64,000 nucleotides of DNA from Lamellibrachia columna (Eukaryota > Annelida > Polychaeta > Sabellida > Siboglinidae): positions 15,695,509 through 15,759,508 of the forward strand of contig OY759270.1 of the NCBI GenBank assembly GCA_963662155.1, in the 5' to 3' direction. A program made the position numbers and the translations under genes. The notes below the pieces were generated by a model. That model worked only from the letters and a program-made list of their open reading frames with translations. It ran no database searches and had not been told where the DNA came from. Below, piece by piece: positions 33,736 to 45,180 of the stretch; the stretch's first letter is position 1, and each line of letters begins with the position of its first letter.

Positions 33736-34815
33736 GCGCCGGGTACAGGCAGTACCGGCATCGTGCTTACAAATATTGACACTAGCTGTCTCTGTGTTTC
33801 TCTCTCCGCCCCCCCCCCCCCCCCCCGGGAGAGAAACACAGAGACAGCTAGTGTCAATATTTGTAAGCACGATGCCGGTACTGCCTGTACCTAGCAGCAC
33901 TGTTCAAACTGAGTAACCTGGCCCTACAGACGAGAAAACTAAATGCTATGTTGTCCATTTGCCATCTGGAGTGTATTGGTTTTCGTGGCAATCATATTAC
34001 AGAAGGCATTTAATTGCATCACCCAAAATGGTATCTAGGAAAATGATGACGAAACATAACATATATCAGCTTGGGGGACATAGCATTAAAGGTTAAAGAG
34101 ACGCAGAGACAATAAATCGTTGAGTTCAGGGATGATTTCTGAAAATGTCGCAGTTAAAAAAACATGTTCTCAAAAGAAGGTTCGTTCGTTCAGTTGCTAC
34201 AGTTAGTGAGATCACCATTCATTGGTATTTTTGTACAATGTTACCTTTGCACCAATCATCGAAATTGTTATGTTTTCCATTCATATCTTCATGAATAAGG
34301 GTAAGAGATGTCTAAAATTCTGGTACGTTCCCAACATTGGCTACAGTCTATGACGGAGGGTGAGTGCGCATAAAGTCTGTTGGTTGAAGTCACCCATTGT
34401 TCCAGCCGCTCACTGAGCTGGTTCCATTCAACTATTATCTTTACAAAATCACAATGCCTAGATTGGTGTGTTTGGACTACAGGCGCTAATAAGTACCTGG
34501 AGTTATTGATTTGAAGTTTTTCAACAATATTAACAGTCACAATTTATGGCGGATTCTGAAAAAGGGGGTGCCACGAAAACCAATACACTCCAGATGGCAA
34601 ATGGACAACATAGCATTTAGTTTTCTCGTCTGTAGGGCCAGGTTACTCAGTTTGAACAGTGCTGCTAGGTACAGGCAGTACCGGCATCGTGCTTACAAAT
34701 ATTGACACTAGCTGTCTCTGTGTTTCTCTCCCGGGGGGGGGGGGGGCGGAGAGAGAAACACAGAGACAGCTAGTGTCAATATTTGTAAGCACGATGCCGG
34801 TACTGCCTGTACCCG
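33735..34815. repeat. Nested core of the giant inverted repeat
   Basis: Order: a 70-bp motif (GTACAGGCAGTACCGGCATC, onward to GTGTTTCTCTC), a C run (about 33811-33826), the reverse complement of the motif (to 33893), unique sequence CACTGTTCAAACTGAGTAAC, CR1 tail, a 580-bp copy of arm sequence (33990-34567), then CR1 tail, unique sequence and motif in reverse, a G run (about 34732-34746) and the motif again. The core is thus an inverted repeat within an inverted repeat, with a non-symmetric 580-bp loop. Confidence 0.9.
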
Positions 34816-35155
34816 GCGCTTACCTGAACTCAAGGCGACAAAATTTCCTTGTACGCAGCTCAGCGCTTCTGGAACAATCTACCTCTTGCCATGCTTGCCA
34901 CAGAGTGCCATAACAGCTTCGAGATGCAGCTTCAGACTGTTCTTTTAAAACTGGATATGTTCTTTTTAAATGTGTGTGCATGTTATGCTGGAAATGTATT
35001 GATGCCACTTTTGCTATTTACTTACTATTTACTTAAACTTATTTAACTTTATTACTATTCACTTTTGATTTATTTGAATTAGTTATGTAAATTGATGTAT
35101 CTGCGCATGTGCGTATTTTGAAGCAAGGGCGTTGCTGATTATAGATCGTGTGTAC

Positions 35156-35156
<1 letters not shown>

Positions 35157-35231
<75 letters not shown>

Positions 35232-35233
35232 AT
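35157..35233. repeat. (TA)n microsatellite, right arm
   Basis: Mirror of the tract at 33281-33398, about 40 bp shorter. Confidence 0.95.
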
Positions 35234-35639
35234 CATATCATAATTAGCTGCACCAATGTGTGTGCATGGGGAAAATTATTTATAACATATATTTCCGCTT
35301 TTGCGTGTGTAGATGGGGAGGAATATATTTTACGGCCGAAAGTCGAAATTCATCCATTATTTCCCCTGGTTGACATTCTCTGTTATAAATCATTGCTATT
35401 ATATACAATACCTATTATTGTATCTATAATATATTTACGTTATTAATAAACTGATGTCAACTACCGGCTCGTGGGCGAAGAGAACATCAGAAAATACCGT
35501 GGACGTGAAGTAACTTATTTTGAAACAGAACTGTATTGGAAGTGGCTAAAGAGAAAGGTTCTATAGGGGTAGATTGTGTATCGTATGCAGGCTTACAGAA
35601 AAAAGAACGGTGTTGTTTGGGTACAAGGTTAGTTTTCAC

Positions 35640-35825
35640 GGAGAAGAATAAATGAATGGAGCAACGTATCTACTAACTGTTTAAATGCTAGCACTCTGAA
35701 TATGTTTAAAACAAAACTGAGAGATATCTCATCAGGGTGGGTTACACAAATACGTAACAATGTTGCTCGAGAAAACTAAATGCTATGTTGTCCATTTGCC
35801 ATCTGGAGTGTATTGGTTTTCGTGG
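35640..35825 (+). pseudogene. CR1-like 3' end (right arm)
   Basis: Mirror of 32690-32890: the C-terminal INEWSN motif, NMFKTKL, then the CR1 tail GTCCATTTGCCATCTGGAG. Confidence 0.75.
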
Positions 35826-36683
35826 CAATCATATTACAGAAGGCATTTAATTGCATTACCCAAAATGGTATCTAGGAAAATGATGACAAAAACATAACAT
35901 ATATCAGCTTGGGGGACATAGCATTAAAGGTTAAAGAGACGCAGAGACAATAAATCGGTGAGTTCAGGGATGATTTCTGAAAATGTCGCAGTTAAAAAAA
36001 CATGTTCTCAAAAGAAGGTTCGTTCGTTCAGTTGCTACAGTTAGTGAGATCACCATTCATTGGTATTTTTGTACAATGGTACCTTTGCACCAGTCATCGA
36101 AATTGTTATGTTTTCCATTCATATCTTCATGAATAAGGGTAAGAGATGTCTAAAATTCTGGTACGTTCCCAACATTGGCTACAGTCTATGACGGAGGGTG
36201 AGTGCGCATAAAGTCTGTTGGTTGAAGTCACCCATTGTTCCAGCTGCTCACTGAGCTGGTTCCATTCAACTATTATCTTTACAAAATCACAATGCCTAGA
36301 TTGGTGTGTTTGGACTACAGGCGCTAATAAGTACCTGGAGTTATTGATTTGAAGTTTTTCAACAATATTAACAGTCACAATTTATGGCGGATTCTGAAAA
36401 AGGGGGTGCCAAGTTTACTAGAAAATACATCAGGTGGCAGTTTTTCTGCAGGATACACGCAGGCGCGCACATAGTAGTCCACCTTTTTATAATGCTACCC
36501 CTTTTGAAAGTGTACAATGATCTTATAACAGCGGTAGCCTCTCGTGAGGGGAAATTGTCATGGAAAAGTCTTAATAATAAGTCTTAATAACAACATTCTT
36601 CTTCACATAACGGGCGGGTCCAGTCTCAGAAAAAGGGTGCCCAGTTTTCCAATAATTTTTTTTTTTTTATGTAACTCAAGACT

Positions 36684-37139
36684 GAAAATGAGCTGGGAGA
36701 AGACAGAAGTGATGTGGGTTGGACATCAGAGAGAGGACTTGAACATTAGTTTAGATGGTAAGGAGATCAACCAAGTGGATGGTTTTGTGTACCTTGGAGG
36801 AATGGTTAATGAGGATGGGCATTCAGAGGTAGAAATGCGATGTCGGATACAACAGGGAGCGAATGCTCGGGGAAAGGTAGAGGGATTCATGTTGGACAGA
36901 AACATTTTGATAAAGCTTAAAAGGAAAGTCCTGAGAGCTTGCGTTAAACCAGCATGCGTGTATCTGTATCTGGAGACAGTGGCATTGACAGAACAACAAC
37001 AGCAGCTGTAAGTTTGGTTATGGGTTCGTCGAATAACAAGAACAAAAAGGGTCGACGAAAGAAGGATGAACGACCTGAGGAAAGATGGGATGCAACAGGG
37101 CAACTGAACAGGAAGATTGGTGAGAAGCAAGGTGATATG
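36684..37139 (+). pseudogene. Non-LTR reverse transcriptase fragment (right arm)
   Basis: Mirror of 31365-31825, here on the plus strand: MSWEKTEVMWVGHQREDLNI and onward within the open frame 36544-37011, then a frameshift. The peptide is identical to the left-arm copy over the readable part. Confidence 0.8.
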
Positions 37140-37153
37140 GGCAGGCCACATGG

Positions 37154-37614
37154 TAATTCCTTCAGACAGAAGTGCGATTTCATCAACAAAGTCGAAGTCT
37201 GTGACAACCGCCGGTCCAATCTGTCTATACTTAATTCTGCTCCTTTCTATTTTAAAGCCTAACTCTTCTTCTTTTCCACAAATGGCCGCCCTTAAAGCAA
37301 AGTCGATGACTATAACAAAGAGATATGGCGCAAGGGTGTCTCCTTGTAGCAATACAGCCAGAATCTCAGAAAGGGCAGTTTTCCTATCATGCTTTTTCTG
37401 AATTTGTCCTAGCTATATTGGTTGTGGGTGGAGTCGAAGGCCTTCTTGAAATGTATGAACGTTATTGTGGCAGGTTGTTTGCCTTCATTCTCTCTATTAT
37501 ATTAGGGTAGATTACATGTTCCACTGTAGTTCTTCCACCTCGAAAGCCATTGTGGTTGCACCTTAGGTAGATGTCAAGTTCGGGGATTATTCTAATTAAG
37601 ATCATTCAGTTGTA
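37154..37614 (-). pseudogene. RTE-like reverse transcriptase fragment (right arm)
   Basis: Mirror of 30890-31350 on the minus strand, including LQGDTLAPYLFVIVIDFALR and the mutated FVDE box. Confidence 0.8.
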
Positions 37615-39192
37615 GCTTAATTTTTGTCCACGATGTGTGTTAATTGCACGATATACCTTATGCAGTGTAATTGCAGTAATATTTCGACACAACGATATAT
37701 CCGAGATGCAAAACAAATCTTTAATCACACAGTCACATTCACTGATATGCTTAACAGGAGGCCATGTTAGCAGAAGCAAATGGTTAAAGACAGCCTAAGG
37801 AATGAAACTTCACGCTGGATGAAAGAGGTCACCGGTATCACAGTTGACGGGGTGTAGACGGGTATGGACCATAGTCACTGTTCCCATAGACCATTATAAC
37901 GTTCTTGTGCCTCATTGAAAATGTATCCTACAATTTTTTGTCACAGCACATGAGAGACCCACTAAGACACCCAGTGTGTGAAATTCGTGAAAATTACATA
38001 CCTTCTTTTCGCACTAATTGCTTCAATGCATGACACCCCTGCATTTCTGCCATGAAATTCCCCGGTTTCCAAACTATGAGTACAACCTGCCACATGGCCA
38101 CTGTGTCCTTACGCAATAGGTATATCAACCGACAAATTGCATCATTTCAAATCTCAGATGCTACTGTGCACAAAAACATCATTTACACTCACACAATTTC
38201 TGATCTCACTAATACACCCAAACTGCACAATTATTTTTTCCTATGGACTCTATATGTAATGGTGTTTGGTGTAGGTACATTTCGTAACCTGACAGATGGC
38301 GACACTCGTGCAGAACATGTCAAGTAAAATAAGGATTTCAAACCAAGCAAAAAGCCACGTCTGGTGATAACAAGATTGGAGTTGTTGACCATAACAATCA
38401 TTATAGATCATAATAAATAATACACGGTTCTTTTAGTACACACATACACTGTTGAGCATGATACAAGACAACCCAGTATTACATTAGTTAATGGTGCAGT
38501 GCAAGAGTGGCATCCATCCACAATGTACAGGACTGATTCGGATAATAAATAAACCACAATAGGGAATATATTTAAATGGTAAACAATTGTATATTACTGG
38601 TACTTTGAAGCTTAGTTGATGCACAGAAATCAGATACTTTTATTGATATCTCTGTAACTTACTTTTTAAATAAAGAAATGGAAAAGACGTGACTCAGTGA
38701 GAAATTGTGCAGTCGGTTATATAAGCATGCTTAAAAAATATGAAGGCACAAACAGTTATTTCTGTTCAGATAAATATATTGACTATTAAAATATATTGTT
38801 AAAATGTATATTAAAAAAAAAATTTAATGCAAAAACGTATTTGTGAATCTCGATTGCAATTTCAAACCGCCTAAAAGAAGCCAACATCAGCGATTGATGT
38901 CGGCGGCAGCGTCAAGCAAACAACAAGTTGACACTCATTCATTGACATTGTTCACCTGTTTCTTGAGGATTGTCAAAGCAAGGTTTAAGCATGCCCATTT
39001 GGCATTCCCGTGGCAGAAAATCACGGTTCACGACCAACAGCCTTATATCCGAATCCGCGATAGAACATTGTTTTCCCCACTACACACCACGCTGTTTGTA
39101 TGTCGCCATTTTGGAAATAAAATATTTCGAGAAAAAAATCATGAAAATAATTATTTCTGTCCGCCTTAGCAGGGACAGAATACCAAAATATC

Positions 39193-39345
39193 CTGTCCGC
39201 TGTCCACGTTAACCAGGTGTCCCCTCATCAGAGGGACATTAACATGGTAAAACAGTCCGTACATTGAGAAAGTGTCCCAACATAGCAGGTGTCCGCTCAT
39301 CGGAGGGTCCGTTGAAGGCAGGTACTACTGTACTATCAATAACAT
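39193..39345. repeat. Right-arm-only segment with GTGTCC/GGACA motifs
   Basis: About 150 bp present in the right arm but missing at the matching place in the left arm (about 29230). It contains repeated AGGTGTCC.CTCATC.GAGGG motifs (39212-39232 and 39287-39307). The flanking CAGGGACAGAATACCAAAAT continues in both arms, so the left arm more likely lost an internal part of a short element. Confidence 0.8.
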
Positions 39346-40011
39346 ACATATTGGAGTTCAAATTGGTATTGATAATATTGCATGATGGAATGTAAATTTT
39401 AGCGACAGTTTGAGACTATCATTCTAGCTGTATTCTCTCTTAAAAAGTTATCCTTGACCTATATGTTATGTTGACTATGCTTCAATCTGTATAATTATTG
39501 GTCAAAACAAATATATGTGTCTGTCTGCCTGAATACATTATTTTACTTTTATTGCGTTATTGAATTTTTAATAAGTCTACCCAAGATGAAAAAAATACAT
39601 TGTCCAACTACACCATTGGTGACTTATTGATTTTGTACGATTCCTGATACAGGTAACTATAGACAACCGTAGCAGTGTCAACTGACCTGGACTGTTGTTT
39701 GTCATTAATTTGACGAAATACAACACAGTGATGAAAGTGTACAATACTGACTTCTTTCATTTACAGATTGTGGTATAATGTATTGTAAGGGGCCGTTCAT
39801 ATTTGTCAACATTTCCCTATTCCTACAAGGTGTATTAAGGGGGAGGGGGTTCTGAGAATTAGTATACTTCTCAGATTTTTTTATAAACATAATATACATA
39901 TGAACTGCTGCATGTTGGATTTCACTAAAGCTAACTTCTGTTTAAAATTTTCAATTCTCAAAAACGTCAGCTTTTCTACATCACATTGGCTCAACAAACT
40001 TGAGTACTTAC

Positions 40012-40176
40012 AATGCTCTGTGCAGCAGCTGCTGGGGCAGTCTCCCAAAAACGTGTTACTACATCCAATCTTTGTGTGCTTCTTGTGGACGCAGTACACA
40101 ACGAAGACAGTGCCAAGAGTGACGGCAATGGTGCCCAGCAGAGACCCAAGGATGATGGCAACCAGCAGCGAACCAG
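40012..40176 (-). pseudogene. Duplicate of SEA gene exon E (right arm)
   Basis: Inverted copy of exon E with intact acceptor, donor and frame. It differs from the left copy in the helix: VLIVYC becomes VFVVYC. No SEA-domain exon is present beside it, because the right arm ends at 41567 before exon D. It is either a gene fragment left by the inversion-duplication, or the second allele of the same locus placed head to head by the assembly. Confidence 0.8.
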
Positions 40177-40201
40177 CTGTGAGAAGCAACACATAATATT
40201 A

Positions 40202-40305
40202 GGGAATAACACACTGTTTGTTGATGTCACGACAGTGTTACCAGCGAGATAACATTATCTGGCTGGTAACCCTCGAGTGACATCAACAAGTAGTGTGTTA
40301 TTCCC
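40202..40305. mobile_element. 104-bp foldback MITE (right arm)
   Basis: Mirror of 28255-28358, nearly identical (one visible A/G difference in the loop-proximal part). Confidence 0.8.
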
Positions 40306-40610
40306 ATTATATAAGGACTGATTAAAATTTTAACATACGTTTTTACTTCCTGTGTTTGCAAACATGCAGCTGGGGCCGATTTCATGAAGCATTCATATCA
40401 TACAAAGGTTGAATTCTCAGAACAAGGTAGTTTTATTGCCGTGCATACGATAACACGCAGCTGCCTCATTCTGAAAATCCTTGTTAAGCCTACGTTTCTT
40501 AATAATGTAAGACATTACATAAAATTGGTTCCATGGGGTGTGGGGGTAGCAGCTGATTTGTGCAAGGTCATGCAATGATTTCTCAAAATATTGTTTATTT
40601 TCTGACCACA

Positions 40611-41250
40611 GTTCGTATGGGTGCTTGCTTTAAGTGATCACAGTTCGTAAGGGTGCTTGCTTTAAGTGATCACAGTTCGTAAGGGTGCTTGCTTTAAGTG
40701 ATCACAGTTCTTAAGGGTGCGTGCTTTAAGTGACCACAGTATGTAAGGTTGCTTGCTTTAAGTGATCCCAGTTCTTAAGGGTGCGTGCTTTAAGTGATCA
40801 CAGTTCATAAGGGTGCTTGCTTTACGTGATCACAGTTCGTAAGGGTGCTTGCTTTAAGTGATCACAGTTCTTAAGGGTGCGTGCTTTAAGTGACCACAGT
40901 ATGTAAGGTTGCTTGCTTTAAGTGATCCCAGTTCTTAAGGGTGCGTGCTTTAAGTGATCACAGTTCATAAGGGTGCTTGCTTTACGTGATCACAGTTCGT
41001 AAGGGTGCTTGCTTTAAGTGATCACAGTTCTTAAGGGTGCATGCTTTAAGTGACCACAGTATGTAAGGTTGCTTGCTTTAAGTGATCCCAGTTCTTAAGG
41101 GTGCGTGCTTTAAGTGATCACAGTTCATAAGGGTGCTTGCTTTACGTGATCACAGTACGTAAGGGTGCTTGTTTTAAGTGATCCCAGTTCTTAAGGGTGT
41201 GTGCTTTAAGTGATCGCAGTTCGTAAGGGTGCTTGCTTTAAGTGATCCCA
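40611..41250. repeat. 32-bp minisatellite, right-arm allele, 20 copies with 160-bp higher order
   Basis: Unit GTTCGTAAGGGTGCTTGCTT plus TAAGTGATCACA, 32 bp. The distinctive variant ATGTAAGGTTGC recurs at 40741, 40901 and 41061, exactly 160 bp apart, so five-unit blocks have been amplified. The left arm has 9 units. Confidence 0.95.
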
Positions 41251-41566
41251 GTAGTTTTGCATTAAGATGGTTGAAGTGCCACCTGAAGTTTCCGAAGTTG
41301 CACACAGGTCGATGTAAATCAAAGTTTCATGTGGGAGTTGGGGGGGTCAGGTTAAATGACATAGGTCTTGTGTTGTACAGTCTCGATGCCTTAAGACCAT
41401 TTATAATCTTACATTATAATCAATGAACCCATAGATGCACAAACCTAAATAAAAATTTACATCTAATGAGCATTACATATCTTCATTAAAATTATTACTG
41501 TAATACAAACAACTAGTAATACGAACAAAAACTAGTAATATGAACAACAAATAGTAATACGAATAC

Positions 41567-42877
41567 GCTTTCATCTGCAAAGACAGCCGAAAATCAACTT
41601 CGGTATTTGTACAATTTGCAGACATTTTGTGTGTAATGCAGTAGCAGAACAATATCCAGGATATACTTCTGAAGAGATATTGTCTCATAAACAGTATTTC
41701 TGGAATACTGTCCGTGGAGTTAATGATGAGATATTGTCCAGATAATATTGGTAGGTATACAATCCGAGAGATGCTAACTTATATGAATCGTACATTGTTA
41801 AACTTTTACTACGTATCACGCCACTGCATTACTAGCAAAAAAGTCCTTTCCGTGGTTGTTCGACTGGGGCAGCGAACATACCATGACTCGTGCAACTCTT
41901 CTGCACACAGCCGCGTTCGGGGCATTGTTTTTGGAATTACATGCATCCTGGTTATATTGAGTACGATAAATTATTACTATTTTCTGAATTGTATGGGTCA
42001 GCTATGGGCTCCATCTCTCGTGAGTAGGACATCACCACGAAGAAGTGAGTTGGTTGTTGTGCATCCATCAGCTGAGATTTTCCCAGAAGCATATGGTAAG
42101 TGAGCAAGGAATATATATATTTAGATTTCATTAGTTTATTCTGTTCTGTGATCATGCGCTGGAGCTTCCTTAGCTAATTTAGGTGAAAATTAATGAATTT
42201 GCTTTTGCTATAATTGATGAAACCATGAAAGAGACTTATCACGTTCCATCTATTCGTATTTTAGCGCCTTTGTTTTTAAAGACCTCTGTCCAGATATACA
42301 GATTTTTGGCGGTTTCATGGAAAGTCTCTCAATCCCACTCAGCCACAAAAATCGTATGGTAATTAGACTGAATTAATATTACACCATTAATTATTTCAAT
42401 ACTATGCGGGAAAGTTCACTTTGGTAAAAGTGTACCCTGTACGTGAAAACGCCCACTTACAAATGTATTTATTATTACCTTTGTTAAACTTAATGGAAGT
42501 AAATGTTATAACTTATGTTTGTTTGTTTGTTATTTGAAAAATACCGTTGCAGTCAGGGGTCCAACAAAATGAAGATATTGCCACATGGTTTCTCCTGGAA
42601 GTGTTTAAGGACGATCAGTGCAGACAGTTCTGGTGACACAGCAAATGGTCAATTGTTGACTGAATTTATGCCATTCAGTGAACCATGTGTAGTTGTTAAA
42701 TCTGTTATTGACCAGACTTGGAGTTACAACTTGGATCACCAAGTGTATGCTAATAAATCACAGACCTATGCTATTTTGGCTACACGAGATACAAATCACT
42801 TCCAAAACTAGCTCAGGGATTGTCTCCACAAAATCTTCCACTGGATGACAGAGACCACTTTTGATATGCGTGCTGTA
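41567..42877 (+). repeat. Direct duplication, copy 1
   Basis: Shares with 45713-48026, in the same order and orientation, the blocks GCAGACATT.TGTGTGTAAT, the GAGAGATGGAG-region (CCATCTCTCGTGAGTAGGAC), CCACATGG.T.CTCCTGGAAG and CTTCCAAAACTAGCTCAGGG. Copy 1 lacks an 830-bp stretch present in copy 2 and most of the RT coding part. The short frames inside (41714-42103, 42515-42811) have no domain that I recognise. Confidence 0.85.
42660..42877 (+). pseudogene. CR1/Rex1-like RT remnant in duplication copy 1
   Basis: Encodes YNLDHQVYANKSQTYAILAT, a degraded DHxLYADDTQIY-type catalytic box (Asp pair changed to Asn-Lys), then LRDCLHKIFHWMTET. Parallel remnant at 47690-48065. Confidence 0.65.
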
Positions 42878-43059
42878 GTCAAGAAGAGTACGTCATTTAT
42901 ATATGAGTACAACAATCTGATAAAATGGATATCGCTCAAACAGAGATACATATAATTGGTTGATTCTGTAATTTTACTCAGCAGAATACCAAAGTGTGTG
43001 TGTTTGTGATCTGTGTCATTGAAGCATTTCTATTTAACTTGTGTGTTTGTGTGATACAG

Positions 43060-43253
43060 GATGAAGAACTCTGCACGCTGGTGTCTCTTGTGGTGTCTGA
43101 CGGAGGTGATAGGTCAGGTGGTCCTCAATGCCAAGGTGCTCAACACTGTCCAGGAGAACTGTAACGTGATGGTGGCCGCCGCCTTCCACTCCAGCACCCA
43201 GTTGTGGAATGTCATGATCAGCAATGATGGCGGCCTCATCACGCGTGAGATAG
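43060..43253 (+). pseudogene. KCTD3/SHKBP1-like gene, WD-repeat exon 1 seen here
   Basis: Bounded by acceptor GATACAG and donor GTCAGT. The frame reads KNSARW, then IGQVVLNAKVLNTVQENCN and VMVAAAFHSSTQLWNVMISN. It aligns by eye with the human KCTD3 segment that runs K-ESS-GW ... ERVALNAKVV ... MVAVASESSIILWSVQDGG. KCTD3 and SHKBP1 carry a BTB domain and WD40-like repeats. This exon is open, but the two that follow are broken, so I class the locus as a pseudogene or a badly eroded copy. Confidence 0.65.
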
Positions 43254-43544
43254 GTCAGTCAGTGAGATAGGTCTGTCAGGAGAAAAGGGCTTTGAGGAAA
43301 ATCCTGTCACCGTCATGGGCACCACGTGTCCAAATGCTGCACCATAGTCACACAACACCATGTTTGTAGAGGGATGCTAAAAGTTGGCAAACCTTGTATT
43401 GAAATGTTGTTTCTCATAAGCATTTTATACACTATTTATGAAAATGTTGACCACATCATTGAATTTATTAAATATAACTATTTACCAAGCTAATGGTGCT
43501 CTTCCTTCTTGTTCACCGCTTTATAGAGGTGAGGGTCAGGTGAA

Positions 43545-44335
43545 ACATTCATCCTTCTTTTGTCCAACTTCTTTTTTCTTTTTATTCGACGAACCAAGTT
43601 GTTCTCACAAACTTGCAGTTGCAATTGTTGTTGTTATGTCAACACGACTGTCTCCAGACCATAGAGGCATGCCGGTGCAACACGCTCACTCAGGACTTTC
43701 CCTTTCAGCATTTTCAAAACGTTTCTCTCTAACATGACTCCCTCTACGTTTCTCCAAGCATTCGCTCCCGTTTGTATACGACGTCTCACTTCTACCTCTG
43801 CATGACCATCCTCCGTAACCTTTCATCCAAGGTACACAAAGCCATCCACCTGCTTGATCTCCTTACCTTCAAAACTGATGGTCAGCTCATCTCTCTGGTG
43901 TCCAACCCACATCCGTGCTTCTTGAACACCCCCTTCCATTCCTCCAACACTTCCTGTAGTTCTTGTTTGTTCTGTGCTATTTTGACCAAATCATCTGCAT
44001 ACACCATCTTCCTGAGAAGGTCCACAAATCCCACTACCATTCTCCCTTCCATCTCCAACCTCTTCTCTACCAGCTGTCTTAATGCAAACATCCCATCAGT
44101 CTTTCCTTTTCCCTTTCTGAATCCCTGTTGTTCTTCCCCGAATTCTTGCTCTACTCTCTTTCTGATCCTCCCATCCAGGGTCCTCTCTAGCAGCTTCATG
44201 ATGTGACTTAGAAATGCGATGCCTCTGTATTTCCCAGGTCTTGCGCATCTCCCTTCTTCTACAATATTGGGACAATTAGCCCTGTTCGCTACTCGTCTGG
44301 TACTTTACCTTTCCTCATACATGTATTCACTACAG
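43545..44335 (-). pseudogene. RTE-like reverse transcriptase with internal deletion, in a KCTD3-like intron
   Basis: On the minus strand, from 44335 down: VNTCMRKGKVPDE, LSHIMKLLERTLDGRIRKRV, FGEEQQGFRKGKGKTDGMFA, LVEKRLEMEGRMVVGFVDL. It then jumps straight to RKMVYADDLVKIAQNKQELQ and EEWKGVFKKHG, followed by MWVGHQRE and, out of frame, VLSE.VAPACLYGLE-like. The piece from the FVDL(E)KAFD box to the YADD box, about a hundred residues, is deleted, although YADD itself survives. Same family as 31365-31825. Confidence 0.8.
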
Positions 44336-44683
44336 ACAGACCAACATACACTTCTTTATAGGTTATATAGAGTACACAGAATATGTGTATGCAGACATTG
44401 AAAACTAAAGCTGATTGAGTGTTATTGTTTCTGCATCCTACCTACACAAATGCAGAAGTTCCCGCTGCGTAGAAAGGACAGAGACCATAGTGGGGACAGT
44501 ATCACACCTCTCAATGTCTATATCACCCCCAAAACAGTCTCCCTGCTTGCTACATTTGACTAGAATGTTTAAACTAAAAGTTATAAATACTGACTAATTC
44601 ATAGAAACTGCACTTAAGACGTCTCATTTAGATGTGTTGATTATATTTGTTACGCTAATGTGCAAGTTGCTCCTGTGAAGCAG

Positions 44684-44873
44684 GGCAGTTTAGGCATTGT
44701 ACATTGCTTGACTGTTTTCTGCCCTAAGTGGGAAATGGATTGAGATAGCCTACTGGACAATTTCGGGAGCTGTGCAGCACCAAGAGTCAGTGGCCCACAG
44801 CTCTTCCAGACGTTCACCGTACACACCAGTCCCATCACCAAGGTGATGTTGTCAGCGAAGCATCTCATCTCTG
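44684..44873 (+). pseudogene. KCTD3/SHKBP1-like gene, WD-repeat exon 2 seen here, frameshifted
   Basis: The three parts match consecutive human KCTD3 blocks but in alternating frames: GIVHCLTVFCPK, then [19 protein letters not shown] (compare SGNWIEIAYGTSSGAVR), then [20 protein letters not shown] and LSAKHLIS (compare [20 protein letters not shown]). Two frame changes, near 44735 and 44790, mean that it cannot encode the protein. Donor GTAGGT is intact. Confidence 0.8.
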
Positions 44874-45180
44874 GTAGGTCCAATTCCCAGGTATATTTCT
44901 TGGGAAAATATTCAAATATACCTGGAAAAGCTTTGTTTCATGATGGTGACCATGTCACGTTTATGGCATGATTTTAAGTGGGCCATCAATCACATATACT
45001 CTGACATCCACAGTTATATAAAATATATAAGTAAAAGCTTGGTTTTCTTTTCAAGTAATCCAAATTGAAGCATTGATTATGATCATATCAGCTTTCTTTT
45101 GATACGACACGACTTATCAGTAACAGGTGCTTGAATAAAGGAAAGTTAATCACTGTAGCTCATCACTGCTTTGTTTGCAG

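Larger units (their letters stand above)
34733..41567 (-). repeat. Giant inverted repeat, right arm
   Basis: Reverse complement of 27343-33826, with the same landmarks in mirror order. It is longer through the 20-copy minisatellite and an extra roughly 150-bp piece at 39193-39345. The outer end (41567) coincides with the start of a separate direct duplication shared with 45713-48026. Confidence 0.95.

Noticed and set aside
33607..33916. Frames with poly-Gly or poly-Pro (CLPGGGGGGG type)
   Set aside because: They read through the C/G homopolymer in the palindrome core and its hairpin; not genes.
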